64,000 nt of DNA from Methylobacterium sp. J-030 (GCF_022829545.1 NZ_JAKSYM010000410.1:1-64000), one strand, 5' to 3'. Shown: positions 49,116-58,430, numbered from the stretch's first letter. Made by a program: numbers and translations. The notes: generated from the sequence alone by a model not told the origin.

Positions 49116-50177
49116 TCAGTTCCCCCGCTCGTCAGGCGCAAGTGACGGCTCGACCGACGCCCCCGTCCGGGCCGACGTGAGGGCCGCCTCGAGACAGGCC
49201 ATCACGCGGACGGCCTCCAGCGCGGCCGTGCCGTCGATCGCGCCCCGGGCGATCGTCTCCGCCACACCCTGGTAGAACCGACGCTGATCCCCGGCCACGG
49301 CCGGCTGATGCGTCACCCGCCCACTCCCGTCGTGGATCTCCAAGCCGTCTGGATCCGTGCCCCATCCCGGCGCGCCGGGGGCGAGGCCCGTCAGCAATTG
49401 CTGCTCCTGACGGTCCGCGCCGCGCTTGATCAGGCTGCCGGCCTCGCCGTGCACCAGGAAGCGGGGCGATCCGCCGGCGACCAGCATGCTGGCGTGCAGC
49501 ACCACCCGCAGATCCGGATAATCCAGCACCACGTGGGCCCAGTCGTCCGATCGCGCCCCGGCGCGGAGCCGCGCGAGGTGGGCGGTCACGCGTTCGGGCA
49601 GGCCGAACAGCAGGAGCGCCTGATCGAGGAGGTGGGGCCCAAGATCGTACCAGATCCCGCTGCCGGGACCGGCGCCCTCGCGCCAGCGGTCGCGGACCTC
49701 GGGGCGGAACCGGTCGAAATGCGATTCGAAATGTCGAACCGGACCGATGACGCCGTCTGTGATCGCCGCGCGAACGGTCAGGACGTCGCTGTCCCAGCGC
49801 CGGTTGTGGAACACCGCGAGCAGCCGGCCCCGGCTCCCGGCCTCCGCGCGCAGGGCGCGCGCCTCCGCGAGGGTGAGGGTGAAGGGCTTGTCGACCACGA
49901 CGTGCTTGCCGGCCGCGAGCGCGGCCCGCGCCAGGGGGGCATGGGTGTCGTTGGGAGCGGCGATCACCACGAGGTCGACCGCTTCCGCCGTGGCGACCGC
50001 ATAGGGGTCGGCGATGACCGCCACATCGGGCCGGTCGGCCGCGACCCGGGTGGGATCGCTGGAGCCGATCAGCCGCAGATCGAGCCCCGGGACGGCGCGG
50101 ATCAGGGGCGCGTGAAAAGTCCGGCCGGCGTAGCCGTAGCCGATCAGGCCGACCCGGATCGCAGGCGCGCGCGTCAT
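49116..50177 (-). CDS. Gfo/Idh/MocA-family oxidoreductase
   Basis: An NAD(P)-dependent sugar or polyol dehydrogenase. Residues 1-120 form the Rossmann fold (RVGLIGYGYAGRTFHAPLI; VIAAPNDTHAPLARAAL; GKHVVVDKPFTLTLAEA, with the D-K-P variant of the E-K-P motif). The C-terminal half has FESHFDRFRPEVRDRWRE and GSGIWYDLGPHLLDQALLLF, with the D..H pair of the active site. It is closest in pattern to the YdgJ-like subgroup. ATG 50177 has GGGAGG seven bases upstream. 353 residues. The substrate is unknown; it stands alone. Confidence 0.87.
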   Translation of the reverse strand: MTRAPAIRVGLIGYGYAGRTFHAPLIRAVPGLDLRLIGSSDPTRVAADRPDVAVIADPYAVATAEAVDLVVIAAPNDTHAPLARAALAAGKHVVVDKPFTLTLAEARALRAEAGSRGRLLAVFHNRRWDSDVLTVRAAITDGVIGPVRHFESHFDRFRPEVRDRWREGAGPGSGIWYDLGPHLLDQALLLFGLPERVTAHLARLRAGARSDDWAHVVLDYPDLRVVLHASMLVAGGSPRFLVHGEAGSLIKRGADRQEQQLLTGLAPGAPGWGTDPDGLEIHDGSGRVTHQPAVAGDQRRFYQGVAETIARGAIDGTAALEAVRVMACLEAALTSARTGASVEPSLAPDERGN

Positions 50178-50261
50178 CGCCGCAACCTCCCTGCGCCGCG
50201 CGGACAGCGTCGGGCGACACGTCCGGAACACCCGATCGCCATGCTCGACCTCGCTCGTCGC

Positions 50262-50384
50262 CTAGCGCCTGCGCTCAGGAGCGCCGTGCCGGTCCCGTCG
50301 ACCCGTAGACCAGGGGACGAAGCCCGCGGCGGCCATGAGCATCAGGGGGGCGATGATGGCAGCAGGCAGGAAACCGCCCGTCAT
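50262..50384 (-). CDS. possible 40-residue membrane protein
   Basis: An ATG at 50384 has GGAGG seven bases upstream. The peptide MTGGFLPAAIIAPLMLMAAA has one membrane helix, and the tail is basic (GRRDRHGAPERRR). Such single-helix proteins are easily missed. No family is recognised. Confidence 0.4.
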   Translation of the reverse strand: MTGGFLPAAIIAPLMLMAAAGFVPWSTGRRDRHGAPERRR

Positions 50385-50817
50385 TCCGCGATCCTCCGCA
50401 AGACGCGCCGCCCAACCAGAGGTTGGGCCACGCTCAGGGACAACCAAGTCATCACCGGGACATTCAGACCCGTGAGCGCGATCGACGCCGTTGACGTGAT
50501 GGATGTCACGATCGAAGCAAAGCATCCGACCGCGCGGGCGGCCACGGTCGCACCGTTCAAGCACGTCGCGGTAAGCGTGATGCGTTCGTTCCGCGCGGCT
50601 TTGTTCATGGCGACGTCTATGACGACCTTCCAGCGCAGCTTACCGTAAAGCTTGCCGCCGCGCCAAGGATGCGGGTGAAGTCTGGGCAGTTCGGTGCGTG
50701 AGCCGAGGCTGCAACGCTCCGCGCGGTGGCAGACCCGCAACGAATTCAACCTGTGCGCGTCATCGCGACAGGCTATTCGTATTAATTCCGCCACACTGTT
50801 GTGGCCCTGCACCAGTG
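50385..50817. promoter_or_regulatory. region upstream of ntrY
   Basis: No convincing gene was found in these 430 bases. A short dyad CGTGA/TCACG (50495-50499, 50506-50510) is present. The ntrY promoter is expected in the A+T-richer part at 50755-50800 (CTATTCGTATTAATTCC). A sigma-54 signature was looked for and not seen. Confidence 0.3.
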
Positions 50818-53193
50818 ATGCCGTTCCTGCAGCGCTCACCCACAGAGGAAGGCCCTGTGCCGGACCCGGAAGGGCCGGGCGAGGGCGCCGGTCCGGACGC
50901 GGCTTTGGCCGAGTCGCTGCGGCCGGGCCCCCGCGGCCCGGGCTGGATCGGCGCGGCCGTGGTGGTCACCGCCCTGGTCTCGGCGCTCGCGACCTTCCTG
51001 ATCCTGGCCGGCGTGATCCGGGTGACGCCGACGCCCGCCTATGGGGTGACGCTGCTCGGCATCAACGCCGCCCTGGTGCTCGGCCTCGCCTTCATCATCG
51101 CCTGGGAGGCGCGGGTCTTCCTGCACGCCCGCAAGGCCAACGCCGCGGTGGCGCGCCTGCACACCCGCATCGTCGGCCTGTTCTCGCTGATCGCGATCCT
51201 GCCCACGATCCTGCTCGCGGTGGTGGCCTCCGTGACCATCGACCGGGGCCTGTCGCTCGGCTTCACCGATCGGGTCCGCGATGTGGTGCTGAAATCCGTG
51301 GAGGTGGCCGACGCCTACCAGGAGAACCAGTGCCAGAGCCTCGCCCGGGAGATCCGCATCCTGGCCGACGACCTCACCCGGGCCCGGCCGAACTTCGACG
51401 TGAACCGGGACTGGTTCCAGAACTTCCTGACGACGCGCGCCTCCAATCTCGGCCTGCCGGTCGCCCAGATCATGCGCGGGCCGACCGAGGTGGTGGCCCG
51501 GGCCAAGATCGACGTGCTGAAGACCAACCGCCTGCCCTCGGCGGCGGCGTTCGAGGACGCGGCGAGCTCGGCCGACCCGATCTGCCTGCTGCCCACCGAG
51601 GGCCGGGTCTTCGCCGCCCTGGTGCGGATGCCCGCCTACGACGATGCCGTGCTGATGGTGCAGCGGGAGGTGAGCCAGCTCGCCATCGACTTCCCCGGCG
51701 TGTCCCGGGCGGCGGCGGCCGAGTACCTCACCTACGATTCGCTGCGCCGCTCGATCCAGATCACCTTCGCGTCGGTGTTCCTGCTGATCGCCCTGATCGC
51801 GCTCCTGTCGGCCGTGTGGTTCGGCATGAACTTCGCCAACCGGTTCGTGGCGCCGATCCGGCGGCTGATCAATGCCGCCGATCAGGTCGCCTCGGGCAAT
51901 TTCTACGCCCAGGTGCCGACCCGGAAGACCAGCGGCGACCTCGCCCATCTCGGCGAGGCGTTCAACAAGATGACGCAGGAGCTGCGCCGCCAGCACGCCG
52001 GCCTGATCGCGGCGAGCGACCTGATCGACACCCGCCGCCGCTTCACCGAGGCCGTGCTCTCGGGGGTTTCGCCCGGGGTGATCGGCCTCGACGCGGCGGG
52101 CTTCGTCACCATCGCCAACCCGGCGGCGGAGCGGATGCTCGACCTCGACAGCGACGCCCTCGTCGGCCAGCCCCTCGGCCGCGCGGTGCCGGAACTCGCC
52201 CCCGTGCTCGCCGAGAGCGAGGCTCGCCCGCGCAGCCTGCAGCAGCAGCAGATCCAGCTCGCCCGGTCGCGCGGCGAGCGGACCATCACGGTGCGGGTCA
52301 CGAGCGAGCAGGCGCAAGGGTCGTCCCGCGGCTGGGTGGTGACCCTCGACGACATCACCGACCTCGTCCAGGCGCAGCGCAGCTCCGCCTGGGGCGACGT
52401 GGCGCGCCGCATCGCCCACGAGATCAAGAACCCGCTGACCCCGATCCAGCTCTCGGCCGAGCGGATCCGGCGCAAGTACGGGAAGGTCATCACCGCCGAC
52501 AAGGAGGTGTTCGACCAGTGCACCGCCACGATCGTGCGGCAGGTCGACGAGATCAAGCGCATGGTCGACGAGTTCTCGGCCTTCGCGCGGATGCCCAAGC
52601 CCGCCATCGCCCAGAACGATCTCACCGAGATCGCCAAGCAGAACCTGTTCATGATGCGGGTCGCGCACCCGGACATCGACTTCGCCTTCTCGGCACAGAC
52701 GGGCTCGGCGGAGGGCGGCGCGGCGAACTCGGAAAAAATCGTGGCGGCCTTCGACATCCGGCTGCTCAGCCAGGTGATCACCAACATCCTCAAGAACGCC
52801 GTCGAGGCGGTGGCCGAGGTGCCGGAGGCCGAGCTCGGCAAGGGCAAGATCTCGCTCAGCCTCGCCGTCGAGGACGGGTTCGCGGTGATCGCCGTCACCG
52901 ACAACGGCAAGGGTTTCCCCGCCGAGGGACGCCAGCGGCTGCTCGAGCCCTACATGACCACCCGCGAGGGCGGGACCGGGCTGGGGCTTGCCATCGTGAG
53001 CAAGGTGCTTGAGGAGCACGGCGGCGGGATCGAGCTGAACGACAATCCCGCCGGCCGTGGCGGGCAGGTGCGGATGCGGGTTCCCCGCGAGCACGGGTCC
53101 GAGCCGTCGGTTTCCCCCGAGACCCGTCCCGTCACGACAGAGGAGAAGGGCGCCGCACCGACGGCCCCCCGGATCGCGGAGATGCACGCATGA
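50818..53193 (+). CDS. ntrY: NtrY sensor histidine kinase
   Basis: NtrY senses nitrogen or redox state and phosphorylates NtrX. The N-terminal part has three membrane helices (about 42-66, 76-96, 115-138), a periplasmic domain, a fourth helix (about 318-340), a HAMP domain (ANRFVAPIRRLINAADQVA), a PAS domain (TEAVLSGVSPGVIGLDAAGF) and the kinase: ARRIAHEIKNPLTPIQLSAE (phosphorylated H534), NILKNAVEAVAE (N box), VTDNGKGF and GTGLGLAIV. 791 residues. The ATG at 50818 lacks a strong ribosome-binding site; a GTG at 50857 with AGGAAGG is the alternative. ntrX overlaps by four bases. nifR3-ntrBC, often upstream, is absent here. Confidence 0.92.
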   Translation: MPFLQRSPTEEGPVPDPEGPGEGAGPDAALAESLRPGPRGPGWIGAAVVVTALVSALATFLILAGVIRVTPTPAYGVTLLGINAALVLGLAFIIAWEARVFLHARKANAAVARLHTRIVGLFSLIAILPTILLAVVASVTIDRGLSLGFTDRVRDVVLKSVEVADAYQENQCQSLAREIRILADDLTRARPNFDVNRDWFQNFLTTRASNLGLPVAQIMRGPTEVVARAKIDVLKTNRLPSAAAFEDAASSADPICLLPTEGRVFAALVRMPAYDDAVLMVQREVSQLAIDFPGVSRAAAAEYLTYDSLRRSIQITFASVFLLIALIALLSAVWFGMNFANRFVAPIRRLINAADQVASGNFYAQVPTRKTSGDLAHLGEAFNKMTQELRRQHAGLIAASDLIDTRRRFTEAVLSGVSPGVIGLDAAGFVTIANPAAERMLDLDSDALVGQPLGRAVPELAPVLAESEARPRSLQQQQIQLARSRGERTITVRVTSEQAQGSSRGWVVTLDDITDLVQAQRSSAWGDVARRIAHEIKNPLTPIQLSAERIRRKYGKVITADKEVFDQCTATIVRQVDEIKRMVDEFSAFARMPKPAIAQNDLTEIAKQNLFMMRVAHPDIDFAFSAQTGSAEGGAANSEKIVAAFDIRLLSQVITNILKNAVEAVAEVPEAELGKGKISLSLAVEDGFAVIAVTDNGKGFPAEGRQRLLEPYMTTREGGTGLGLAIVSKVLEEHGGGIELNDNPAGRGGQVRMRVPREHGSEPSVSPETRPVTTEEKGAAPTAPRIAEMHA

Positions 53194-54554
53194 GCGCCGA
53201 TATCCTGATCGTCGATGACGAGGCCGACATCCGCGACCTCGTGGCCGGGATCCTGGACGACGAGGGCCACCGCTGCCGCACGGCCGGCGGCTCGGACGAG
53301 GCGCTGGCCGCCATCGAGGCGCGCCGGCCGCACCTCGTCTTCCTCGACATCTGGCTGCAGGGCTCGAGGCTCGACGGCCTGCAGGTGCTCGACCTGATCA
53401 AGGCGGCCAACCCCGACCTGCCGGTGGTGATGATCTCGGGCCACGGCAACATCGAGACCGCGGTCTCGGCCATCAAGGCGGGGGCCTACGACTTCATCGA
53501 GAAGCCGTTCAAGGCCGACCGGCTGATCCTGGTGGCCGAGCGGGCGCTGGAGGCCTCGCGGCTCCGGCGCGAGGTCCGCGACCTGACGGCGCGCTCCGGC
53601 AACGCCAACCGCATCGTCGGCGGCTCGCTCGCCATCAACCAGCTCCGCCAGACCCTTGACCGGGTGGCGCCCACCAACGCCCGGGTGATGATCACCGGGG
53701 CGCTCGGCGCCGGCAAGGAACTCGCCGCGCGCAGCCTGCACAAGGCCTCGGCGCGCTCGAACGGCCCGTTCGTGCTGCTCAACGCCGCCGCGATCCTGCC
53801 CGAGACCATGGAGGCGGAGCTGTTCGGCGTCGAGGGCGAGAGCGGCCGGCGGGTCGGCGCCCTGGAGGAGGCCCATGGCGGCACCCTCTACCTCGACGAG
53901 GTCGCCGACATGCCGCGGGAGACCCAGAGCCGGATCCTGCGCGTCCTGGTCGATCAGAACTTCCAGCGGGTCGGCGGCACGACGCGGGTGCACGTCGATG
54001 TCCGGATCATCTCCTCGTCCTCCCGGGATCTCCAAGACGAAATCGCCGCCGGCCGGTTCCGCGAGGACCTGTTCCACCGCCTCTCGGTGGTGCCGATCCG
54101 GGTGCCGGCCCTGTCGGAGCGCCGGGAGGACGTGCCCGAGCTGATCCAGTTTTTCATGGACAACATCTCGTCTCAGACCGGCCTGCCCAAGCGCCGGATC
54201 GCCGAGGACGCGATGGCGGTGCTGCAGTCGCACAACTGGCCGGGCAACGTCCGCCAGCTCAAGAACAACGTCGAGCGGCTGATGATCCTGACCCAGGCCG
54301 ACCCGGAGCAGGAGGTGACCTCCGAGATGCTGCCCTCCGAGATCGGCGCCCTGGTGCCGACCACGCCGGGCGGCGCGGGCGGCGAGAAGCTGATGAGCCT
54401 CGCCCTCCGGGAGGCCCGCGAGATCTTCGAGCGCGAGTACCTCGTGGCGCAGATCGCCCGGTTCTCGGGCAACATCTCGCGCACCGCCGAGTTCATCGGC
54501 ATGGAGCGCTCGGCCCTGCACCGCAAGTTGAAGTCGCTGGGCATCGGCCCCTGA
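53190..54554 (+). CDS. ntrX: NtrX response regulator
   Basis: The receiver domain (LIVDDEADIRDLVAGIL, phosphoacceptor D53 in LVFLDIWLQ, then KPFKADRL) is followed by an AAA+ domain with Walker A ITGALGAGKE, Walker B GTLYLDEVADMP and the sensor region NWPGNVRQLKNNVERL. A Fis-type helix-turn-helix ends the protein (ISRTAEFIGMERSALHRKLK). The sigma-54 contact loop is missing: ELFGVEGESGRRVGALEEA stands where ELFG...GAFTGA would be. This is usual for alphaproteobacterial NtrX and suggests it does not activate sigma-54. 454 residues. A perfect hairpin follows. Confidence 0.92.
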   Translation: MSADILIVDDEADIRDLVAGILDDEGHRCRTAGGSDEALAAIEARRPHLVFLDIWLQGSRLDGLQVLDLIKAANPDLPVVMISGHGNIETAVSAIKAGAYDFIEKPFKADRLILVAERALEASRLRREVRDLTARSGNANRIVGGSLAINQLRQTLDRVAPTNARVMITGALGAGKELAARSLHKASARSNGPFVLLNAAAILPETMEAELFGVEGESGRRVGALEEAHGGTLYLDEVADMPRETQSRILRVLVDQNFQRVGGTTRVHVDVRIISSSSRDLQDEIAAGRFREDLFHRLSVVPIRVPALSERREDVPELIQFFMDNISSQTGLPKRRIAEDAMAVLQSHNWPGNVRQLKNNVERLMILTQADPEQEVTSEMLPSEIGALVPTTPGGAGGEKLMSLALREAREIFEREYLVAQIARFSGNISRTAEFIGMERSALHRKLKSLGIGP

Positions 54555-54585
54555 ACCCGCGGGGCAAAAGGACGCGTTGAGGCCT

Positions 54586-54610
54586 CCGCCGATCCGTCAC
54601 GGATCGGCGG
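54586..54610 (+). terminator. hairpin after ntrX
   Basis: A perfect 11-bp stem, CCGCCGATCCG and CGGATCGGCGG, with a three-base loop, 31 bases after the ntrX stop. There is no T-run. It separates ntrYX from hfq. Confidence 0.6.
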
Positions 54611-54747
54611 GGTACGGGGGTTGCTTGCGCCCACGCTTTGACGACGTCATGTTGTATACACGGCGGCGGACGGGATGATCGGACGATCCGGCCCGCGGCA
54701 TACCCATCCCGGACGGAGCGAGCCGGGACAACAAGAAGGCCAAGAAG

Positions 54748-54999
54748 ATGGCGGGCGAACGCGCACAGAACCTTCAGGACACCTTTCTCAATCATGTCCG
54801 CAAGAACAAGATCCCGCTGACGATCTTCCTGGTCAACGGCGTCAAGCTCCAGGGTGTCGTAACCTGGTTCGACAACTTCTGCGTGCTGCTGCGCCGGGAC
54901 GGGCACTCGCAGCTCGTCTACAAGCACGCGATCTCGACGATCATGCCGGGCCACCCAGTGCAGTTGTTCGAGCCGGACGAGACCGCCGAGAAGGCGTGA
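54748..54999 (+). CDS. hfq: RNA chaperone Hfq
   Basis: Hfq is a hexameric Sm-like RNA chaperone that pairs small RNAs with mRNAs. The 83-residue protein has [20 protein letters not shown] (Sm1), [20 protein letters not shown] and [14 protein letters not shown] (Sm2, with the conserved K-H). The acidic tail EPDETAEKA is short. A possible -10 (GTATACA) lies at about 54654. It is followed by hflX, the usual alphaproteobacterial order. Confidence 0.97.
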   Translation: MAGERAQNLQDTFLNHVRKNKIPLTIFLVNGVKLQGVVTWFDNFCVLLRRDGHSQLVYKHAISTIMPGHPVQLFEPDETAEKA

Positions 55000-55105
55000 G
55001 GTTTTGAGGGGGCGCAGCCGGGCTCTGCGGATATCTGCGGCCGCACCGTCCCGCCATCTTGGCTGAGGTCAACCGAATCCCCATTTTATTGGATCCGACC
55101 TCTCC

Positions 55106-55131
55106 AAAAAAGCCGCCGGCCGTCCGGCGGC
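55106..55131 (-). terminator. hairpin with A-run before hflX (terminator in the minus direction)
   Basis: A perfect 8-bp stem, GCCGCCGG and CCGGCGGC, with a four-base loop occupies 55112-55131. Six A's precede it on the plus strand, so on the minus strand it reads as a hairpin followed by six T's, a textbook intrinsic terminator. No minus-strand gene ends here. In the sense direction it ends four bases before the AAAGG of hflX and could shelter the ribosome-binding site. Confidence 0.55.
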
Positions 55132-55143
55132 GCTAAAGGCCGT

Positions 55144-56556
55144 ATGACCGAAACGCTGACGTCCGGCGAAGCCCGCCTCCAGGCGCAGGCCGCCCCCGAG
55201 GGCGAGATCGCCGCGGCGACCCACACGCTGGTGATCGGCCCCTATCTGGCGCGCGGCGCCTACGGGGCCGGCCACAGCCCGGCCGCACCCACGCGCTCCG
55301 TGGAGGCGCGCCTCGACGAGGCCACCGGGCTTGCCGCCGCGATCGAGCTCGACGTGATCGAGAGCCTCGCGGTCAGCCTGCCGCGGATCCGCCCCGCGAC
55401 CTATCTCGGCAAGGGCCGGGTGGACGAGATCGCCGGCCTGATCCGCGCCCGGGAGATCGGCCTCGTGGTGATGGACTGCGCGCTCTCGCCGGTGCAGCAG
55501 CGCAACCTCGAGAAGGAATGGGGTGCCAAGGTCATCGACCGCACCGGCCTGATCCTGGAAATATTCGGTCGCCGCGCCTCCACGCGGGAGGGCACCCTCC
55601 AGGTCGAGCACGCCCACCTCGCCTACCAGAAATCGCGCCTCGTCCGCTCTTGGACCCACCTGGAGCGCCAGCGCGGCGGCTTCGGCTTCCTGGGCGGCCC
55701 CGGCGAGACCCAGATCGAGGCCGACCGGCGGATGATCCAGGAGCGCATGACCCGGATCGAGCGCGACCTCGACGCAGTGGTGCGCACCCGCGGCCTGCAC
55801 CGGCAGAGCCGGGCGCGGGTGCCGTACCCGATCGTGGCGCTCGTCGGCTACACGAATGCCGGCAAGTCGAGCCTGTTCAACACGCTGACCCGGGCCGAGG
55901 TCACCGCCAAGGACATGCTGTTCGCGACCCTCGACCCCACCGCACGGGCGACCAAGCTGCCCCACGGTGAGACCGTGATCCTGTCCGACACGGTGGGCTT
56001 CATCTCCGACCTGCCGACCCCGCTGATCGCGGCCTTCCGGGCGACGCTTGAGGACGCCATCGAGGCCGACGTGCTGCTCCACGTGCGCGACGTCAGCCAC
56101 GTCGATTCCGAGGCGCAGGCCGAGGATGTCGGCGAGGTCCTGCGCGAACTCGGCATCGAGACCAGCGCCGACCGGATCATCGAGGTCTGGAACAAGGCCG
56201 ACCTGCTGGACGACGACGAGCGTACGCGGTTGATGAACCTCAGCGGCCAGGACAAGGCCCGCAACGACCGCGACAGCGCCGCGCCGGTCCTGGTCTCGGC
56301 CGTGACCGGGGAGGGGCTCTCGGCCCTCACCAGCCGGATCGAGGCGCGGATCGGGCGCAACCGCGCGAGCTTCGCGGTGGCCCTGCCGCCGGAGGACGGG
56401 GCGGCCCTGAACTGGCTCTACGAGAACGCCGAGATTCTGGACCGCCGGTCAGAGGCCGACGGCACCCTGCATCTGGCGGTGCGGATCGCCCCCGAGAAGG
56501 AGCCGCGCTTCCTCAACCGCTTCGCGGCGGCCCGGCGCCTCGGCCGGGGCGGCTGA
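55144..56556 (+). CDS. hflX: ribosome-associated GTPase HflX
   Basis: HflX splits stalled ribosomes in stress. The N-terminal HflX domain has [32 protein letters not shown] and [21 protein letters not shown] coiled segment carries [20 protein letters not shown]. The G domain has G1 [12 protein letters not shown]2 [10 protein letters not shown]3 [10 protein letters not shown] and G4 NKAD, then a C-terminal domain. 470 residues, somewhat longer than the E. coli protein (426), the extra residues being at both ends. The stop overlaps the cyclase start (TGATG). Confidence 0.95.
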   Translation: MTETLTSGEARLQAQAAPEGEIAAATHTLVIGPYLARGAYGAGHSPAAPTRSVEARLDEATGLAAAIELDVIESLAVSLPRIRPATYLGKGRVDEIAGLIRAREIGLVVMDCALSPVQQRNLEKEWGAKVIDRTGLILEIFGRRASTREGTLQVEHAHLAYQKSRLVRSWTHLERQRGGFGFLGGPGETQIEADRRMIQERMTRIERDLDAVVRTRGLHRQSRARVPYPIVALVGYTNAGKSSLFNTLTRAEVTAKDMLFATLDPTARATKLPHGETVILSDTVGFISDLPTPLIAAFRATLEDAIEADVLLHVRDVSHVDSEAQAEDVGEVLRELGIETSADRIIEVWNKADLLDDDERTRLMNLSGQDKARNDRDSAAPVLVSAVTGEGLSALTSRIEARIGRNRASFAVALPPEDGAALNWLYENAEILDRRSEADGTLHLAVRIAPEKEPRFLNRFAAARRLGRGG

Positions 56557-57932
56557 TGGCCTCGGCCGGCGCCGGCAACCCGCCGCTCACAGGCCTGCGG
56601 GCCGCGCGGGCGGCGGTCGCGGTGCCGCCGGACCAGGACGAGGACGCGGTGCTGCGGACCATGCAGGCGGGCGGCGGCCTGCGCCTGCTCGGTCTGCGCA
56701 TCGTCATCGTGCTGGTGCTGCTGATGGCGGCCCAGGCCTATGACGGCTCGCTGCATGCCCTGAGCCACTGGTTCATCCTCGCCCTCTACGGCCTCGGCAC
56801 GGCCTGGTTCGGGCTCCGCGAGCGGGGCGGCGGGCCCCTGGCCAACGCCTATAGCTGGGCCGGCACCGGCCTGAACGCCGGGCTCGCCGTCTACGTGCTG
56901 ATCGAGCACATGCTGGCCGGGGGCGGGGCGGGCCTCGGTGCCGACACGGTGAGCCGCCTGCCGGCCTTCCTGCTCCTGCTCCAGACCGGCCTGAGCATGC
57001 GGGTGGCCCAGACCGTGGTGTTCTGCGGCCTCGTCGCCGCCTGCTGGAGCGCGATGTTCCTGATCGGGCTGATGCATCCGGAGCTGGTCCCCAACGCGGA
57101 GACGTTTCCGACCGCGCAGCTCACGGGGCTGGCCACCTTCGCGGCGGCGGGCCTCCTGGTCGTGGACGGGGTGATCCGCCTGCGTGGGGCGGTGGCGCGG
57201 GCCCTGCGCATGGAGCACGAGCGGACCCTGCTCGCCCGCTTCGTCCCGGACGCGGTCGCCCTCGACCTCTCGGCCGAGGGCGGCGATTCGGCACTCGGAA
57301 TCCACCGGCGCCACGCCTGCTTGATGATCCTCGACATCCGCGGCTTCTCCCGGCTCTCGGGCGAGCACCCGCCGGAGACCATGGTGGCGGCGCTGCTGGC
57401 CGTGCGCGCGGCCGCGCAGGCGGCGGTGGCCGAGGCGGGCGGCCTCGTGGACAAGTATATCGGCGACGCGGTGCTGGTGCAGTTCGTGGTCGGCCGCCCG
57501 GACGCGCAGGCGCGGGCGGCGCTCGCCTGCGCCCTGTCGCTCCGCCGCCGGATCGCCGCGCTCAACGCGGCGCGGGACGCGGAGGGGCTGTTCACGCTCC
57601 GGGTCGTGGTCGCCCTGCACGCGGGCGACCTGCTGGTCGGGGTGTTCGACGACGGGGTCCGGGCTGAATACACGGTGCTGGGCCCGGCCATGAACGCCCT
57701 GTCGCGGATCGAGGCCCAGGCCAAGGCGGCCGAACTCGATCTCGCCGCCTCGGGGGATTTCTTGGACCTGCTCGGGAGCGTGCTGCCGGACGGCATCCGG
57801 GCGGTCCCGGTACCGGGAGCGGTGCTGCCCGAACCGCTCACCCTGTTCGCCGTCGCGGCGGACCGGGATCCCGATCCGGCCGCTTCGGTCCCGGCGAGCG
57901 AGAGGATACCGGCCGCCCGCGCCGCCTCCTGA
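56556..57932 (+). CDS. membrane adenylate/guanylate cyclase (class III)
   Basis: The N-terminal 215 residues contain about five or six membrane helices (LRLLGLRIVIVLVLLMAAQA; WFILALYGLGTAWFGL; LPAFLLLLQTGLSMRVA; VVFCGLVAACWSAMFLIGL). The cyclase domain runs from about 235: LMILDIRGFSRLSGEHPPE (first metal D), DKYIGDAVLVQFV (second metal D), LHAGDLLVGVF and YTVLGPAMNALSRIEAQAK, with the N and R of the transition-state motif. All catalytic residues appear present, so cAMP (less likely cGMP) synthesis is expected. It is coupled to hflX by a one-base overlap. The ligand is unknown. 458 residues. Confidence 0.87.
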   Translation: MASAGAGNPPLTGLRAARAAVAVPPDQDEDAVLRTMQAGGGLRLLGLRIVIVLVLLMAAQAYDGSLHALSHWFILALYGLGTAWFGLRERGGGPLANAYSWAGTGLNAGLAVYVLIEHMLAGGGAGLGADTVSRLPAFLLLLQTGLSMRVAQTVVFCGLVAACWSAMFLIGLMHPELVPNAETFPTAQLTGLATFAAAGLLVVDGVIRLRGAVARALRMEHERTLLARFVPDAVALDLSAEGGDSALGIHRRHACLMILDIRGFSRLSGEHPPETMVAALLAVRAAAQAAVAEAGGLVDKYIGDAVLVQFVVGRPDAQARAALACALSLRRRIAALNAARDAEGLFTLRVVVALHAGDLLVGVFDDGVRAEYTVLGPAMNALSRIEAQAKAAELDLAASGDFLDLLGSVLPDGIRAVPVPGAVLPEPLTLFAVAADRDPDPAASVPASERIPAARAAS

Positions 57933-58019
57933 GGCGATGCGGCGCCGGGGGGGCCGGAACCCGAAGGATTCTAATCCGTTCGGTCGTCGCGGCGCAAAGT
58001 CGCGGAGAACGGATCAACC

Positions 58020-58250
58020 ATGAACAAGCTCATCCTCGGCGCGGCGCTCACGCTCGGCCTCGTCGTCGGCGCCGCCAGCCCGACCCTGGCGGCCCCCGGC
58101 GACGGCCTCAGCCCGAACGCCGCCGCACAGGGCAACGGCAATTTCGGCGGCATGCACCGCAATGCCCGGATGCAGTCGCAGATGATGCGCCACCGCATGA
58201 TGCACCGGCACCACCGCCGGCACCACATGATGCGCCGCCACATGCGCTGA
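58020..58250 (+). CDS. small secreted His/Met/Arg-rich protein
   Basis: 76 residues. A signal peptide covers 1-24 (LILGAALTLGLVVGAASPTLAA). The mature part is Gly/Asn-rich, then turns into an extreme C-terminus of only Met, His, Arg and Gln (QSQMMRHRMMHRHHRRHHMM, followed by RRHMR). Histidine and methionine stand in groups as in periplasmic copper- or nickel-binding peptides, while the many arginines could bind nucleic acid or lipid. A GGAGAACGG box precedes the ATG. I cannot name a family. Confidence 0.65.
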   Translation: MNKLILGAALTLGLVVGAASPTLAAPGDGLSPNAAAQGNGNFGGMHRNARMQSQMMRHRMMHRHHRRHHMMRRHMR

Positions 58251-58261
58251 GCGTCTATCCG

Positions 58262-58386
58262 CTGGGATCACGGGTTTCCAGAGGGCAAGCCCTTTGGCGG
58301 GTTCTCAGGGCGGAGCCTTGAGACCTCGACCGGGGCTCTGCCCTGGACCCGCGAAAGGTCTCGACCTTTCGAAACCACGACTTCAG
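58262..58386 (-). repeat. mosaic intergenic repeat, copy 4 (inverted)
   Basis: Read on the minus strand: TGGTTTCGAAAGGTCGAGACCTTTC, shortened here to its core AAAGGTCGAGACCTTT, then GCGGGTCCAGGGCAGAGCCC, GAACCCGCCAAAGGG and a right end GGAAACCCG. The order and borders match copies 1-3. It lies between the secreted His/Met/Arg protein and the ABC-transporter pseudogene. Confidence 0.65.
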
Positions 58387-58430
58387 ATCCGGAACGCTTT
58401 GCGCTCCGGTCGAACAGCTCCGGTACGCCG

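Noticed and set aside
54601-54747. Promoter of hfq with TTGACG and TATACA
   Set aside because: The two elements are about 11 bases apart, too close for a sigma-70 promoter; left unassigned.
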